Part shown: positions 42,065 through 51,600 of the stretch, in pieces
How positions within the stretch are numbered: the first letter of the stretch is position 1
Layout: every line of letters starts with the position of its first letter
Assembly (NCBI RefSeq): GCF_002356315.1
Contig: NZ_AP018164.1
Coordinates: forward strand, 3,968,001 to 4,032,000
Length of the DNA stretch: 64,000 nt
Direction of reading: 5' to 3'
Source: Mycobacterium shigaense
GTDB lineage: Bacteria; Actinomycetota; Actinomycetes; Mycobacteriales; Mycobacteriaceae
Program-made: the position numbers and the translations under genes
The notes under the pieces: model-generated
The model's database searches: none
Told to the model about the DNA's origin: nothing
The model's input: the letters and a program-made list of their open reading frames with translations, nothing else

Positions 42065-42975
42065 CCGATTTGGAGATTCGACGCATCCGCTTCGACCTCG
42101 ATGGGGATGTGCCGTTCAACTGGAACGCGGACAATCCCGCCTTCTCGACCTACATGAATATGGTGTCGATCATGGCGATCTGCTTCGAAAAGATGATCGT
42201 CGCGGCAGTCAAAGAAGCCATGCCGCTCATCGACGACACCGGCGTAGCCGAAGAAGCCGAAGCCTTCCTCCGTCAAGAAGCTCAACACGCCAGTGCCCAC
42301 CGCCAACACCTGCGGGCACTGATCAGGCGCCATCCCGGCCTTCAACAGACCCTCGACGAAGCCGTTGCGTCCTATGACGAGCTCACAAGCACGACCCCGC
42401 TGAACTACCGGCTGGCCTACATCGCAGACCTCGAAGCGACCTTCACGCCGTTCTTCAAGATGCTGCTCGACAACGAATCAACCCTGTTTCGACCCGGAGA
42501 CGAGCGAGTGTCATCGCTACTGCTATGGCACTTCGTCGAAGAAGTCGAACACCGCAGCTCCGCGCTGATCATCTACGACGTTGTCGTTGGCAGCAAGATG
42601 TACCGCACGCGTGTACTGCCCCGAGTGGTCAAACACCTAATGAAGGTGTCAACCATCGTGTTCGACGGACTGAACACCCACGTGCCACTGGTGGAACGCG
42701 GAATCGATGCACGCGACTTCAGCCCACTTAGCGGCATCATCAGGTCGATCCGCCGCCGAACGGTCGACCGCAACGATCCGACACCACGCGCCAAATCCGC
42801 ACTCCATACCGTGCCCCGGAAACAAAAGTTCACCGCAACGGCTCGCGTGCTTATGAGTCAGATACCGGCCCACGACCCCGCGAAAGAACCCATCCCCGCG
42901 TTTGCCTACCGGTGGTTCGAGCGCTACGACCGCGGCGACGACGTATGCCACTGGTACACCGCTATTTCCGCCTAG
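42061..42975 (+). CDS. Predicted metal-dependent hydrolase, ferritin-like (PF10118 type)
   Basis: Helical protein of 304 residues. Metal-ligand pattern of a ferritin-like four-helix bundle: FEKMIVAAVKE, FLRQEAQHASAH (ExxH), YIADLEATFTPF and WHFVEEVEHRSSALIIYDVV (EExxH). This spacing fits the PF10118 family, annotated as metal-dependent hydrolases but without known reaction; relatives are often next to TetR genes and induced by lipophilic compounds. The second half (about 190-304) is basic and less conserved. ATG 42061 lies in the overlap with the small gene. It is divergent from, and very probably repressed by, the adjacent TetR protein. Confidence 0.8.
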   Translation: MTDLEIRRIRFDLDGDVPFNWNADNPAFSTYMNMVSIMAICFEKMIVAAVKEAMPLIDDTGVAEEAEAFLRQEAQHASAHRQHLRALIRRHPGLQQTLDEAVASYDELTSTTPLNYRLAYIADLEATFTPFFKMLLDNESTLFRPGDERVSSLLLWHFVEEVEHRSSALIIYDVVVGSKMYRTRVLPRVVKHLMKVSTIVFDGLNTHVPLVERGIDARDFSPLSGIIRSIRRRTVDRNDPTPRAKSALHTVPRKQKFTATARVLMSQIPAHDPAKEPIPAFAYRWFERYDRGDDVCHWYTAISA

Positions 42976-42983
42976 CCGACGGC

Positions 42984-43012
42984 TTTGGGGCTCCCGCCTG
43001 GAGAGCTAAAAT
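42984..43012 (+). promoter_or_regulatory. Promoter-like sequence after the PF10118 gene
   Basis: TTTGGG and TAAAAT separated by 17 bases; the next ATG is at 43019, six bases past the -10, so any transcript would be nearly leaderless. It reads into the interrupted frame at 43019-43270. Confidence 0.35.
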
Positions 43013-43018
43013 CGTTGA

Positions 43019-43270
43019 ATGACAAGCGCTTCCGTCCGGGGTAGCTCGCGCCGCTATCGCGACTCAGCAGCGCCGCACACCTGCTGAACTGCCATCCGTC
43101 AACGCGCTGACGGCTTCTTCGTCTGCGAACTCCCATTCGACTCGTCCACATCGAGAAGGTCCGCACACGTCGCATTCGAGGATGCGCAGCATGTCTACGG
43201 GATAAGTAGTGCTTACGAGCTAGCGCGATCTTTCGTCAGGGGCTCCCACATCCTCGACATCGACGGTTGA
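43019..43270 (+). pseudogene. Possible small gene interrupted by one TGA
   Basis: A frame from ATG 43019 gives MTSASVRGSSRRYRDSAAPHTC, stops at TGA 43085, and then stays open for 60 more codons to TGA 43268 with protein-like content (RADGFFVCELPFDSS, AHVAFEDAQHVYGIS, AYELARSFVRG). A promoter-like box precedes it. I do not recognise it. It may be a decayed short gene, or chance. Nothing else is seen in the 326-base gap before cyp130. Confidence 0.3.
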
Positions 43271-43295
43271 CACTGCCCCGGGATTGTCGTACGAA
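43267..43295 (+). promoter_or_regulatory. cyp130 promoter, probably leaderless
   Basis: TTGACA at 43267-43272, 17-base spacer, TACGAA at 43290-43295. The cyp130 ATG follows after six bases, so transcription should start on or next to the start codon. There is no Shine-Dalgarno, consistent with leaderless translation. Confidence 0.55.
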
Positions 43296-43301
43296 TGAGA
43301 C

Positions 43302-44543
43302 ATGACTGCAGTTTTGTCTCACGACGCACCGGCCAGCTTCGAGCTGGCCAACGCCGACACCTGGTCGAATCCCTGGCCGATGTATCGCGCTTTGCGCGAC
43401 CACGACCCAGTGCACCACGTCGTGCCCTCGAATCACCCCGAGCACGACTACTACGTGCTCTCGCGCCACGCCGACGTCTGGTCTGCCGCGCGCGACCACG
43501 AGACGTTCTCGTCCGCCCAGGGCTTGACGGTGAACTACAACGACCTGGAACTGATTGGGCTGCGGGATAATCCGCCTTTCGTGATGCAGGATCCCCCGGT
43601 GCATACCGAGTTCCGCAAGCTGGTGTCACGCGGCTTCACCCCGCGGCAGGTCGAGGCGGTGGAGCCGAAGGTCCGCGAGTTCGTCGTAGAGCGCATCGAA
43701 AAGCTGCGCGCCGAGGGCGGCGGCGATATCGTCACCGAGCTGTTCAAACCGCTGCCGTCGATGGTCGTCGCGCATTACCTCGGTGTGCCCGAAGAGGACT
43801 GGGCTCAGTTCGACGGTTGGACGCAGGCCATCGTCGCGGCCAACACCGCCGAGGGCGGGGTCGCTGGCGCGCTGGAAACCGTCGGCGACGCGGTCGGCTC
43901 GATGATGGCCTACTTCGCCGGCCTGATCGAGCGGCGCCGCACCGAGCTCGCGGACGACACGATTTCACATTTGGTCGCGGCGGGGGTGGGGGCCGACGGT
44001 GACATCTCCGGGACGCTGTCGATCCTGGCGTTCACCTTCACGATGGTCACCGGCGGAAACGATACCGTGACCGGAATGCTCGGCGGCTCAATGCCGTTGC
44101 TGCATCAGCGCCCCGACCAGCGCCGGCTGCTCATCGACGATCCGGGTCGCATCCCGGATGCGGTCGAGGAGCTGCTGCGGCTGACGTCCCCGGTGCAGGG
44201 GCTAGCGCGCACGACCACGCGCGACGTGACCATCGGCGACACCACGATCCCGGCGGGTCGCCGGGTGCTGCTGCTCTACGGCTCGGGCAACCGCGACGAA
44301 CGCCAATATGGCTCGGAAGCAAGTGAACTCGACGTGACCCGGTGCCCGCGCAACATCCTGACCTTCAGCCACGGCGCGCATCACTGCCTGGGCGCGGCGG
44401 CCGCCCGCATGCAATCCCGCGTCGCGCTGACCGAGCTGCTGGACCGTTGCCCGGATTTCGAGGTCGACGAGTCGGCCATCGTCTGGGCCGGCGGCAGCTA
44501 CGTCCGGCGTCCGTTGTCGGTGCCGATTCGCGTGCGGCCGTGA
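43302..44543 (+). CDS. cyp130: Cytochrome P450 CYP130
   Basis: Soluble haem monooxygenase of 413 residues. Haem-binding loop FSHGAHHCLGAA with the thiolate Cys near residue 364; I-helix oxygen-activation segment FTFTMVTGGNDTVTGM, where GGNDT replaces the common AGxDT/ET; K-helix EELLRLTSPV. Length and sequence fit CYP130 of M. tuberculosis (Rv1256c), known as an azole-binding P450 with activity on arylamides. ATG 43302 begins MTAVLSHD, matching the known N-terminus. Its stop overlaps the GTG of the following tetR gene, so the pair is cotranscribed; ferredoxin partners must come from elsewhere. Confidence 0.94.
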   Translation: MTAVLSHDAPASFELANADTWSNPWPMYRALRDHDPVHHVVPSNHPEHDYYVLSRHADVWSAARDHETFSSAQGLTVNYNDLELIGLRDNPPFVMQDPPVHTEFRKLVSRGFTPRQVEAVEPKVREFVVERIEKLRAEGGGDIVTELFKPLPSMVVAHYLGVPEEDWAQFDGWTQAIVAANTAEGGVAGALETVGDAVGSMMAYFAGLIERRRTELADDTISHLVAAGVGADGDISGTLSILAFTFTMVTGGNDTVTGMLGGSMPLLHQRPDQRRLLIDDPGRIPDAVEELLRLTSPVQGLARTTTRDVTIGDTTIPAGRRVLLLYGSGNRDERQYGSEASELDVTRCPRNILTFSHGAHHCLGAAAARMQSRVALTELLDRCPDFEVDESAIVWAGGSYVRRPLSVPIRVRP

Positions 44544-45130
44544 TACCAGGCCGAGATTGGCTGGCCGCACACCGCACCGAGGCCGCAGCCGACCGGATCC
44601 TCGACGCGGCCGAACGGCTCTACACCGAGCGCGATCACGCCTCCATCGGTATGAACGAAATAGCCAGGGCCGCAGGATGTTCCCGGGCCACACTGTACCG
44701 GTACTTCGAGAACCGGGAGGCGCTACAGACGGCCTACGTGCACCGGGAGACCCACCGGCTGGGCCGCGAGATCATCGCCCGCACCGGCGCCATCGACAAC
44801 GCGCACGAACGGCTGATCGCGAGCGTCCTCGTCACATTGCGGATGGTCCGTGAGAGTCCCGCGCTGGCATCGTGGTTCGCCACCAGCCGGCCGCCCGTCG
44901 GTGGCGAATTGGCCGGGCGGTCCGACGTGATCGCGGCGCTGGCGGCAGCGTTCCTGCACTCGCTAGGACCCGACGATCCCGCCGTTGTCGAGCGCCGGGC
45001 GCGCTGGACGGTCCGCGTGATCGTCTCGCTGCTGATGTACCCGGGCCGCGACGAGGACGATGAACGGGCGATGATCGACGAATTCGTCGTGCCGATCCTC
45101 ACGCCGGTCGCTAGGCAGGCACCCGGGTGA
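44540..45130 (+). CDS. TetR-family regulator (Rv1255c family)
   Basis: TetR protein of 196 residues, probably controlling cyp130. DNA-binding domain: ADRILDAAERLYTERDHASIGMNEIARAAGCSRATLYRYFENREALQ. The rest is the ligand domain (RLIASVLVTLRMVRESPALASWF). GTG 44540 overlaps the cyp130 stop (GTGA) and gives the family-usual short N-terminus VIPGRDWLAAHR; the longer upstream frame lies within cyp130 and is discarded. The 3' end overlaps the convergent acyltransferase gene by 20 bases. Confidence 0.9.
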   Translation: MIPGRDWLAAHRTEAAADRILDAAERLYTERDHASIGMNEIARAAGCSRATLYRYFENREALQTAYVHRETHRLGREIIARTGAIDNAHERLIASVLVTLRMVRESPALASWFATSRPPVGGELAGRSDVIAALAAAFLHSLGPDDPAVVERRARWTVRVIVSLLMYPGRDEDDERAMIDEFVVPILTPVARQAPG

Positions 45131-46250
45131 GCCGGTGCAGCAGCCAGGCCGGCGGGATCGTCAGCACCAGCGTCGCGACGTAAAGGTAGAGCATGGAGCC
45201 GGTGTATACGTGCGCCATCACCACGTAGTCCATCGCGAATTCCATTGTCACCAGGTGGATCAGGAAGATCTCGTAGGAGATCTCGCCCAGCCAGACCATC
45301 GGCCGCGAGGCCAGTAGCCGCGAATACCACCCTCGGTCCCCCAGGGCCAGCGGCGCCACCGCCAGCGTCGCGATCACGGTGTAGAACACGGTCTTCCACA
45401 GCGCCTCGGGCAGCGACGCGGGCGAGGTGGTGGGCGCGCCCGCGATCGGGGTGGAGACGATGAAATAGCTGATGATCGCCAGCGGTATGGCCACGAACGC
45501 GTAGCAGTGCACGCGCATCGCCTGCAGCACAGTCAGCGACATGCCGCCGAGGAACCACGCCAGGTAGGTGGGCAGCCACAGCCGGGCACCGTCCGGGAAC
45601 CAGTGGTCGGTGTGCACCAGGACCAGCCACGCCGGGCTGATCAGCATCAGGGCGAGCAGGGACCCCAACAGCAGCCTCGGCCGCCAGCGCCGCCGACAGA
45701 CGACCGCCAGTAGGAAGTACGACAGAAACGGCAGGGCGACGTAGAAGGACCCCTCCACCGCGAGGCTCCACATTTGAGTGAGCCCCTGGTGTAGATACTT
45801 GCCGAGATAGCCGTCGGTGTAGATCTGCGTCAGCGTCAGGTTGCGGATCAGCCCGAGCCAGCTGTGCCCGGGATTGGGACCGGCCTCGCGGAAGTGGTAC
45901 AGCACGTAGGCGAACAGGACGGTGATGACGTAGGCCGGCATGATGCGCCGGATACGATGCCGCGCATAGCGACTCACGGACGGGGGCGGGCCGTCGGTGA
46001 CCGTCGCCTTCACCCAGGGACGAAACAGCAGAAAACCGGACAACACGAAGAAGATCGGCACGCCGATCTCCATCCGGGCCCCGACAAGCCCCCAGTAGCC
46101 GTGGGTGTACTTCCCGGTCGTGTAGGCCGCATGGGTGCCGACGACCAGAAGTGCGGCTACCGCCCGGATGCCGGTGAGCGAGGCGACCCGGTCGACGCCA
46201 GAGACCTGCTCCAGGCCACCCCGGGCGTCCTGTTCTTCGGACAGGGTCAT
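45111..46250 (-). CDS. Membrane acyltransferase, family 3 (Rv1254 family)
   Basis: Integral membrane O-acyltransferase of 379 residues with about ten hydrophobic helices. The family marks are SLTGIRAVAALLVVGTHAAY with the conserved His, IFFVLSGFLLFRPW, and RRIMPAY with the conserved Arg. Acyltransferase-3 proteins acylate extracytoplasmic sugars, glycolipids or peptidoglycan; no substrate is evident. ATG 46250 overlaps the deaD stop by 4 bases, so it is translationally coupled to the RNA helicase as in M. tuberculosis Rv1253-Rv1254. The 3' end overlaps the tetR gene. Confidence 0.9.
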   Translation of the reverse strand: MTLSEEQDARGGLEQVSGVDRVASLTGIRAVAALLVVGTHAAYTTGKYTHGYWGLVGARMEIGVPIFFVLSGFLLFRPWVKATVTDGPPPSVSRYARHRIRRIMPAYVITVLFAYVLYHFREAGPNPGHSWLGLIRNLTLTQIYTDGYLGKYLHQGLTQMWSLAVEGSFYVALPFLSYFLLAVVCRRRWRPRLLLGSLLALMLISPAWLVLVHTDHWFPDGARLWLPTYLAWFLGGMSLTVLQAMRVHCYAFVAIPLAIISYFIVSTPIAGAPTTSPASLPEALWKTVFYTVIATLAVAPLALGDRGWYSRLLASRPMVWLGEISYEIFLIHLVTMEFAMDYVVMAHVYTGSMLYLYVATLVLTIPPAWLLHRLTRVPA

Positions 46251-47977
46251 TCGCCGTGCTTTCTGCGCGGCTTGCCGGCCTTGAATTCGCCGGCGCGTTT
46301 GCCGGCCTCGGCGCGCTTGCCGCCTGACCGCTCGGGGCGGAGGTCGATCAGAACACCCGAAATACGGGTTTTTTCAAGCTTTTTCAGCGTCGTCTGGGGC
46401 AGTTTGGCGGGCAGTTCCACCAGCGAGAAATCCGGCCCGATGGAGATGTGCCCGAAGTCGCTGCGATGCAGCCCGCCCTCGTTGGCGATGGCACCGACGA
46501 TCGCGCCCGGGCCGATCTTGTGCCGCTTGCCCACGGCGATCCGGTAGGTACTGAACGGCCTTGTACCCCTTGCCTTGTCTGGACGCTCCCGGCGTTCGGT
46601 CGGGCGCTCGAACCGCTCGCGTCGCTGCGGCGGGGGCTCCGGGGCCATCAGGAACGCCTCGCCGTCGCGGGATTGCAGCGCCAGGGCCGCGGCGATGTCG
46701 GCCATCGGGACGTTGTGCTCGCGTTCGTAGTCCTCGACCAGTCTGCGGAACAGCTCGATGCCCGAGCCGCCGAGCGCGCTGGTAATGGAGTCGGCGAACT
46801 TGGCCACCCGCTGCGCGTTCACATCTTCGACCGTGGGCAGTTCCGCCTCGGTGAGCTTTTGCCGCGTCGCCTTCTCGATCGCGTTGAGCAGGTGGCGCTC
46901 TCGCGGCGAGACGAACAGCAGCGCGGCTCCCGAACGTCCCGCCCGGCCAGTGCGCCCGATGCGGTGCACGTAAGACTCGGTGTCGTGCGGGATGTCGTAG
47001 TTCAGCACGTGCGAGATGCGCTCGACGTCCAGGCCCCGGGCCGCGACGTCGGTGGCGACCAGGATGTCGATGCCGCCGTCGCGCAACGCGGCGATGGTCC
47101 GCTCGCGCTGCGCCTGCGCGATATCGCCGTTGATGGCAGCGGCGGAAAACCCTCGCGCACGCAGCTTTTCGGCTACTTCTTCGGTCGCCTGCTTGGTGCG
47201 TACGAAGACGATCATCGCCTCGAACGGCTCGGTCTCCAGGACGCGGGTCAGCGCGTCCATCTTGCGGGGGCCCGCGACCTGGATGTAACGCTGCGAAATG
47301 TTCTCGGCCGTAGCTGTTTTCGCCTTGAACGTCACCTCGAGCGGGTCGTGCAGGTACTTGGTGGTGATCTTGCGGATCGCCGGCGGCATGGTCGCCGAAA
47401 ACAGAGCCACCTGTTTGTATTCCGGCGTCTCGGACAAGATGCGGTCGACCTCTTCGGCGAAGCCCATGGTGAGCATCTCGTCGGCCTCGTCGAGCACCAG
47501 GTAGTCCACGTGCGACAGGTCGAGCGTCCCGCGTTCGAGGTGGTCGATGACCCGGCCGGGCGTGCCGACCACCACCTGGGCGCCCCGCCGGAGCCCTGCC
47601 AGTTGCACGCCGTAGGACGAGCCGCCGTAGATCGGCAGCACGTTGATCTGCGGCAGGTGCGCACCGTAGCGGCTGAACGCCTCGGCGACCTGCAACGCCA
47701 GCTCTCGGGTGGGCGCCAGCACCAGAGCCTGGGTCGCCTTGTTGCTGACGTCGATCTTGGACAGGATCGGGATGGCGAACGCCGCCGTCTTTCCGGTGCC
47801 GGTCTGCGCCAGGCCCACCACGTCGGAGCCGGCCATCAGCGCCGGAATCGTGGCTGCCTGAATCGCCGTCGGCGACTCGTAGCCGACGTCGGCGATCGCC
47901 CGCATGACGGGGGCAGGAATCTGCAGCTCGGCAAACGTCGCAGAGGCAGCCGCAGGCGAGCTGTCCGGGAGGGTCAT
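46247..47977 (-). CDS. deaD: DEAD-box RNA helicase DeaD
   Basis: ATP-dependent RNA helicase of 576 residues for ribosome assembly and cold-stress RNA unwinding. All motifs are present: Q motif (TFAELQIPAPVMRAIADVGYESPTAIQ), Walker A AQTGTGKT, PTRELA, TPGR, DEAD (VLDEADEM), SAT, VFVRTK, ARGLD and HRIGRTGR. The C-terminus after an Arg/Glu-rich linker is a DbpA-type RNA-binding domain (VGAIANEGGLHRSDFGHISIG) and a basic tail. It is divergent from lprE with 72 bases between and coupled to the acyltransferase gene. Confidence 0.95.
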   Translation of the reverse strand: MTLPDSSPAAASATFAELQIPAPVMRAIADVGYESPTAIQAATIPALMAGSDVVGLAQTGTGKTAAFAIPILSKIDVSNKATQALVLAPTRELALQVAEAFSRYGAHLPQINVLPIYGGSSYGVQLAGLRRGAQVVVGTPGRVIDHLERGTLDLSHVDYLVLDEADEMLTMGFAEEVDRILSETPEYKQVALFSATMPPAIRKITTKYLHDPLEVTFKAKTATAENISQRYIQVAGPRKMDALTRVLETEPFEAMIVFVRTKQATEEVAEKLRARGFSAAAINGDIAQAQRERTIAALRDGGIDILVATDVAARGLDVERISHVLNYDIPHDTESYVHRIGRTGRAGRSGAALLFVSPRERHLLNAIEKATRQKLTEAELPTVEDVNAQRVAKFADSITSALGGSGIELFRRLVEDYEREHNVPMADIAAALALQSRDGEAFLMAPEPPPQRRERFERPTERRERPDKARGTRPFSTYRIAVGKRHKIGPGAIVGAIANEGGLHRSDFGHISIGPDFSLVELPAKLPQTTLKKLEKTRISGVLIDLRPERSGGKRAEAGKRAGEFKAGKPRRKHGE

Positions 47978-48049
47978 CGTCAGGCAAGCTTAGTGGTACG
48001 GCATGTCTGGCACACACCCGCGAGGCCGGTACCGGTACGGTTGCGCGAT

Positions 48050-48622
48050 GTGTGGTCGCTACCCCGCCGTCCGAAGTCACTGATCGCTGCGGCCCTGCTC
48101 GCCGCCACCGTGAGCGGTTGCGGGTCCGGGGATTCCACGGTCACCAAGACGCCGCACGTCACGACGACCGCTACGCCGTCGATCACGGCCCCCGCCACAC
48201 CATCGGCCCAAGCCGCCCCGACCAGCAGCGGGCCCGTCGACCCGTGCGCGGTCGATCTCGCGTCGCCGACGATCGCCAAGGTGGTCTCGGAGTTGCCGCG
48301 CGATCCGCGTAGTCAGCAGCCCTGGAACGCCGAGCCACTGGCCGGCAACTACAACCAGTGCGCCCAGTTGTCGGCGGTGATCATCAAGGCCAACACCAAC
48401 GCGGTCAATCCGACCACCCGAGCCGTGCTGTTCCATCTCGGCCAGTTCATCCCGCAGGGCGTGCCCGACACCTACGGCTTCAACGGCATCGACCCGGCAC
48501 AGACCACCGGTGACACCGTGGCGTTGACCTACCCCGGCGGCATCAACGGGCTGAATACCGACGTGCGCTTCCACTGGAACGGCAACGCCGTTGAGCTCAT
48601 CGGGAACGCCCCGGGTCACTGA
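48050..48622 (+). CDS. lprE: Lipoprotein LprE
   Basis: Secreted lipoprotein of 190 residues. Signal peptide with Arg-Arg/Lys, hydrophobic core and lipobox VSGC (Cys24 from the GTG start), then a Thr/Pro/Ala-rich stretch typical of mycobacterial cell-envelope lipoproteins (about 30-60), and a folded domain PVDPCAVDLASPTIAKVVSEL...PLAGNYNQCAQLSAV. GTG 48050 is chosen; TTG 48041 would add LRD, which aligns with the start used in M. tuberculosis, so it is a fair alternative. LprE of M. tuberculosis is linked to immune evasion; not visible here. Confidence 0.9.
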   Translation: MWSLPRRPKSLIAAALLAATVSGCGSGDSTVTKTPHVTTTATPSITAPATPSAQAAPTSSGPVDPCAVDLASPTIAKVVSELPRDPRSQQPWNAEPLAGNYNQCAQLSAVIIKANTNAVNPTTRAVLFHLGQFIPQGVPDTYGFNGIDPAQTTGDTVALTYPGGINGLNTDVRFHWNGNAVELIGNAPGH

Positions 48623-48678
48623 CGGCGCACCATCGCCGAAACGCCGCAACGTCGGACCCCTGACCTACAGTTGCTGCT

Positions 48679-51600
48679 GTGTTCGTCACCGACGGCAGCC
48701 CCGAGCACAGGATTGTCTACAGCGCGTCGGACCTCGCCGCCGCCGCACGGTGCGAGTACGCCCTGCTGCGCGAGCTCGATGCAAAGCTCGGCCGCGGCCC
48801 TGCCGTCGCCGTCGCGGACGAACTGCTGGCGCGCACCGCGGCGCTGGGCAACGAGCACGAGCGGCGCGAACTCGACCGGTTGCGCGGCCAGTTCGGCGAC
48901 GGCGTCGCGATCGGCCGCCCGGCCTACAGCATCGCCAGCTTCGCGGCCGCCGCCGAGGCCACGCAACGGGCCATCGCCCGGGCCGCCCCGGTGGTGTACC
49001 AGGCCGCCATGTTCGACGGGCGCTTCGTCGGATTCGCCGATTTCCTGGTCCGGGCCGGCGATCAGTACCGGCTCATCGACACGAAGCTGGCCCGCTCCCC
49101 CAAGGTCACCGCGTTGTTGCAGCTGGCCGCCTACGCCGACGCGCTGACCGCGGCGGGCGTCCCGGTCGCCCCGGAGGCCGAGCTGCGGCTGGGCGACGGC
49201 TCGGTGATGTCCTATCGGGTCGCCGACCTGATCCCGGTCTACCGATCCCAGCGCGCCCAGTTGCAGCGGTTGCTCGACGCGCACCAGGCTCGCGGCACAG
49301 CGGTGCGCTGGGAAGACGATGGGATCCGGGCGTGCTTCCGGTGCCCGCTCTGCGTCGAGCAGATACGCGCAACCGACGACCTGCTGCTGGTCGCCGGAAT
49401 GCGAGTGAGCCAGCGCGACAAGCTCATTGACGCCGGTATCAGCACACTCGCCGATCTGGCGGCCCACGCGGGACCAGTGCCCGGCTTCGCGCCCAGCGCG
49501 CTGGGTAAACTGACCGCACAGGCCAAACTACAAGTGCGGCAACGGGACACCGGAACCCCGCAGTTCGAGGTAGCCGATCCGCAGCCGCTGGCCCTGCTGC
49601 CCGATCCCGACCCCGGTGACCTGTTCTTCGACTTCGAGGGCGACCCACTGTGGACCGCCGACGGGCACGACTGGGGCCTGGAATACCTGTTCGGCGTCCT
49701 GGAAGCCGGACCCACCGGCAAGTTCCGGCCGTTGTGGGCCCACAACCGGGTGAACGAGCGCAAGGCCCTGACCGACTTCCTGACCATGGTGGCCAAGCGC
49801 CGCAAGCGCCGGCCCAACATGCACATCTACCACTACGCGCCGTACGAGAAGACCGCGTTGCTGCGCCTTGCCGGACGCTACGGCGTCGGCGAGGACGAGG
49901 TCGACGAGCTGTTGCGCAGCGGCACGCTGGTCGACCTCTATCCCCTGGTGCGCAAAAGCATTCGCGCGGGCGCCGAATCGTTCGGCCTCAAGGCGCTGGA
50001 GCCGCTGTACATGGGGGCCCAGCTGCGCGCCGGTGAGGTCACCACGGCCACCGATTCGATCACGTCCTACGCGCGCTACTGCGAACTGCAGGCCGACGGC
50101 CGCGCCGACGAGGCCGCGACGCTGCTCAAGGAGATCGAGGACTACAACCGCTACGACTGCCGGTCGACGCAGGAGCTGCGCAACTGGCTCCTGGTGCGCG
50201 CCCTGGAGTCCGGCATCACACCCATTGGCGCCCAACCGGTTTCCGACAGCGGTGGGGTCGAGGACCACGACCGGTTGGCCGAGCGGTTGGCGGAGTTCAC
50301 CGGTGACGTCGCCGTCGGCGACCGCACCCCCGAGCAGATCGCCGTCGCGCTGGTGGCCGCGGCCCGGGGTTATCACCGGCGCGAGGACAAGCCCTTCTGG
50401 TGGGCGCATTTCGACCGGCTGAACTTCCCGGTCGAGGAGTGGGCGGACAACACCGACGTCTTCGTCGCCGACGACGCGGTGCTGGTCGAAAAGTGGCATA
50501 CCCCCCCGCGGGCCCGAAAGCCGCAGCGGCGGGTGCGGCTTCGCGGCGGGCTGGCCCGCGGCGACCTGACGCGGAACGTGTTCGCGCTCTACGAACCCCC
50601 GGCCCCGGCGAGCATGACCGACGACCCCGACCGCCGGGCGGCCGGACGCGCCGAGGTCTGCGAGGTCGACGACGCCGCGGCGCCCACCGAGGTGCTGATC
50701 GTCGAACGAGTCGGTGGCGACGGCAGGCCATTCCATCAGCTGCCGTTCGCGCTCACTCCCGGTCCGCCCGTTTCGACCGCGGCGCTGCGGGATTCGATCG
50801 AGTCGACCGCACAAGCGCTGGCCGCGGGGTTGCCGGCGCTGCCTCGCGACGCGATGGCCGACATCCTGCTGCGCCGCGCACCCCGCACCCGCAGCGGCAA
50901 CGCGCTGCCCCACGACGGCGATACCGTCGACGACATCACCGCGGCGGTCATCGACCTCGACTCGTCGTATGTCGCGGTGCACGGACCGCCGGGGACCGGC
51001 AAGACCTACACCGCCGCCCAGGTGATAGCCCGCCTGGTCACGGGGCATGCCTGGCGCGTCGGCGTGGTGGCCCAGTCGCATGCGACGGTGGAAAACCTGC
51101 TGGGCGCGGTCATCGACGCCGGGCTGGACCCGGGGCGGGTCGCCAAGAAGCGGTACGACCACCAGGCCCCGCGGTGGCGCGAGATCGACAGCAACGATTA
51201 CGCCGCGTTCATCGGCGACACCACCGGTTGTGTGATCGGCGGCACGGCTTGGGATTTCGCCAACGCCAACCGGGTGCGGCCGGGCAGCCTCGAGTTGCTG
51301 GTGATCGACGAGGCCGGCCAGTTCTGCCTGGCCAACACCGTCGCCGTGGCGCCCGCGGCCCGGAACCTGCTGCTGCTCGGGGACCCCCAGCAGCTGCCGC
51401 AGGTCAGTCAGGGTACCCATCCCGAACAGGTCGACACCTCCGCGCTGGACTGGCTGGTCGACGGCCAGCGCACGCTACCCGACGAGCGCGGTTACTTCCT
51501 GGACCGCTCCTACCGCATGCATCCGGCGGTCTGCGCGGCGGTTTCGGCGCTGGCCTACGAGGGCCGGCTGCAGTCGAACCTCGAACGCGCGGGCGCACGT

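Noticed and set aside
43085..43087. TGA as selenocysteine in the interrupted small frame
   Set aside because: No SECIS-like hairpin after it was recognised and the frame itself is doubtful.
49528..51420. 630-codon frame antisense to the nuclease-helicase
   Set aside because: Shadow of a gene with full helicase motifs on the plus strand.
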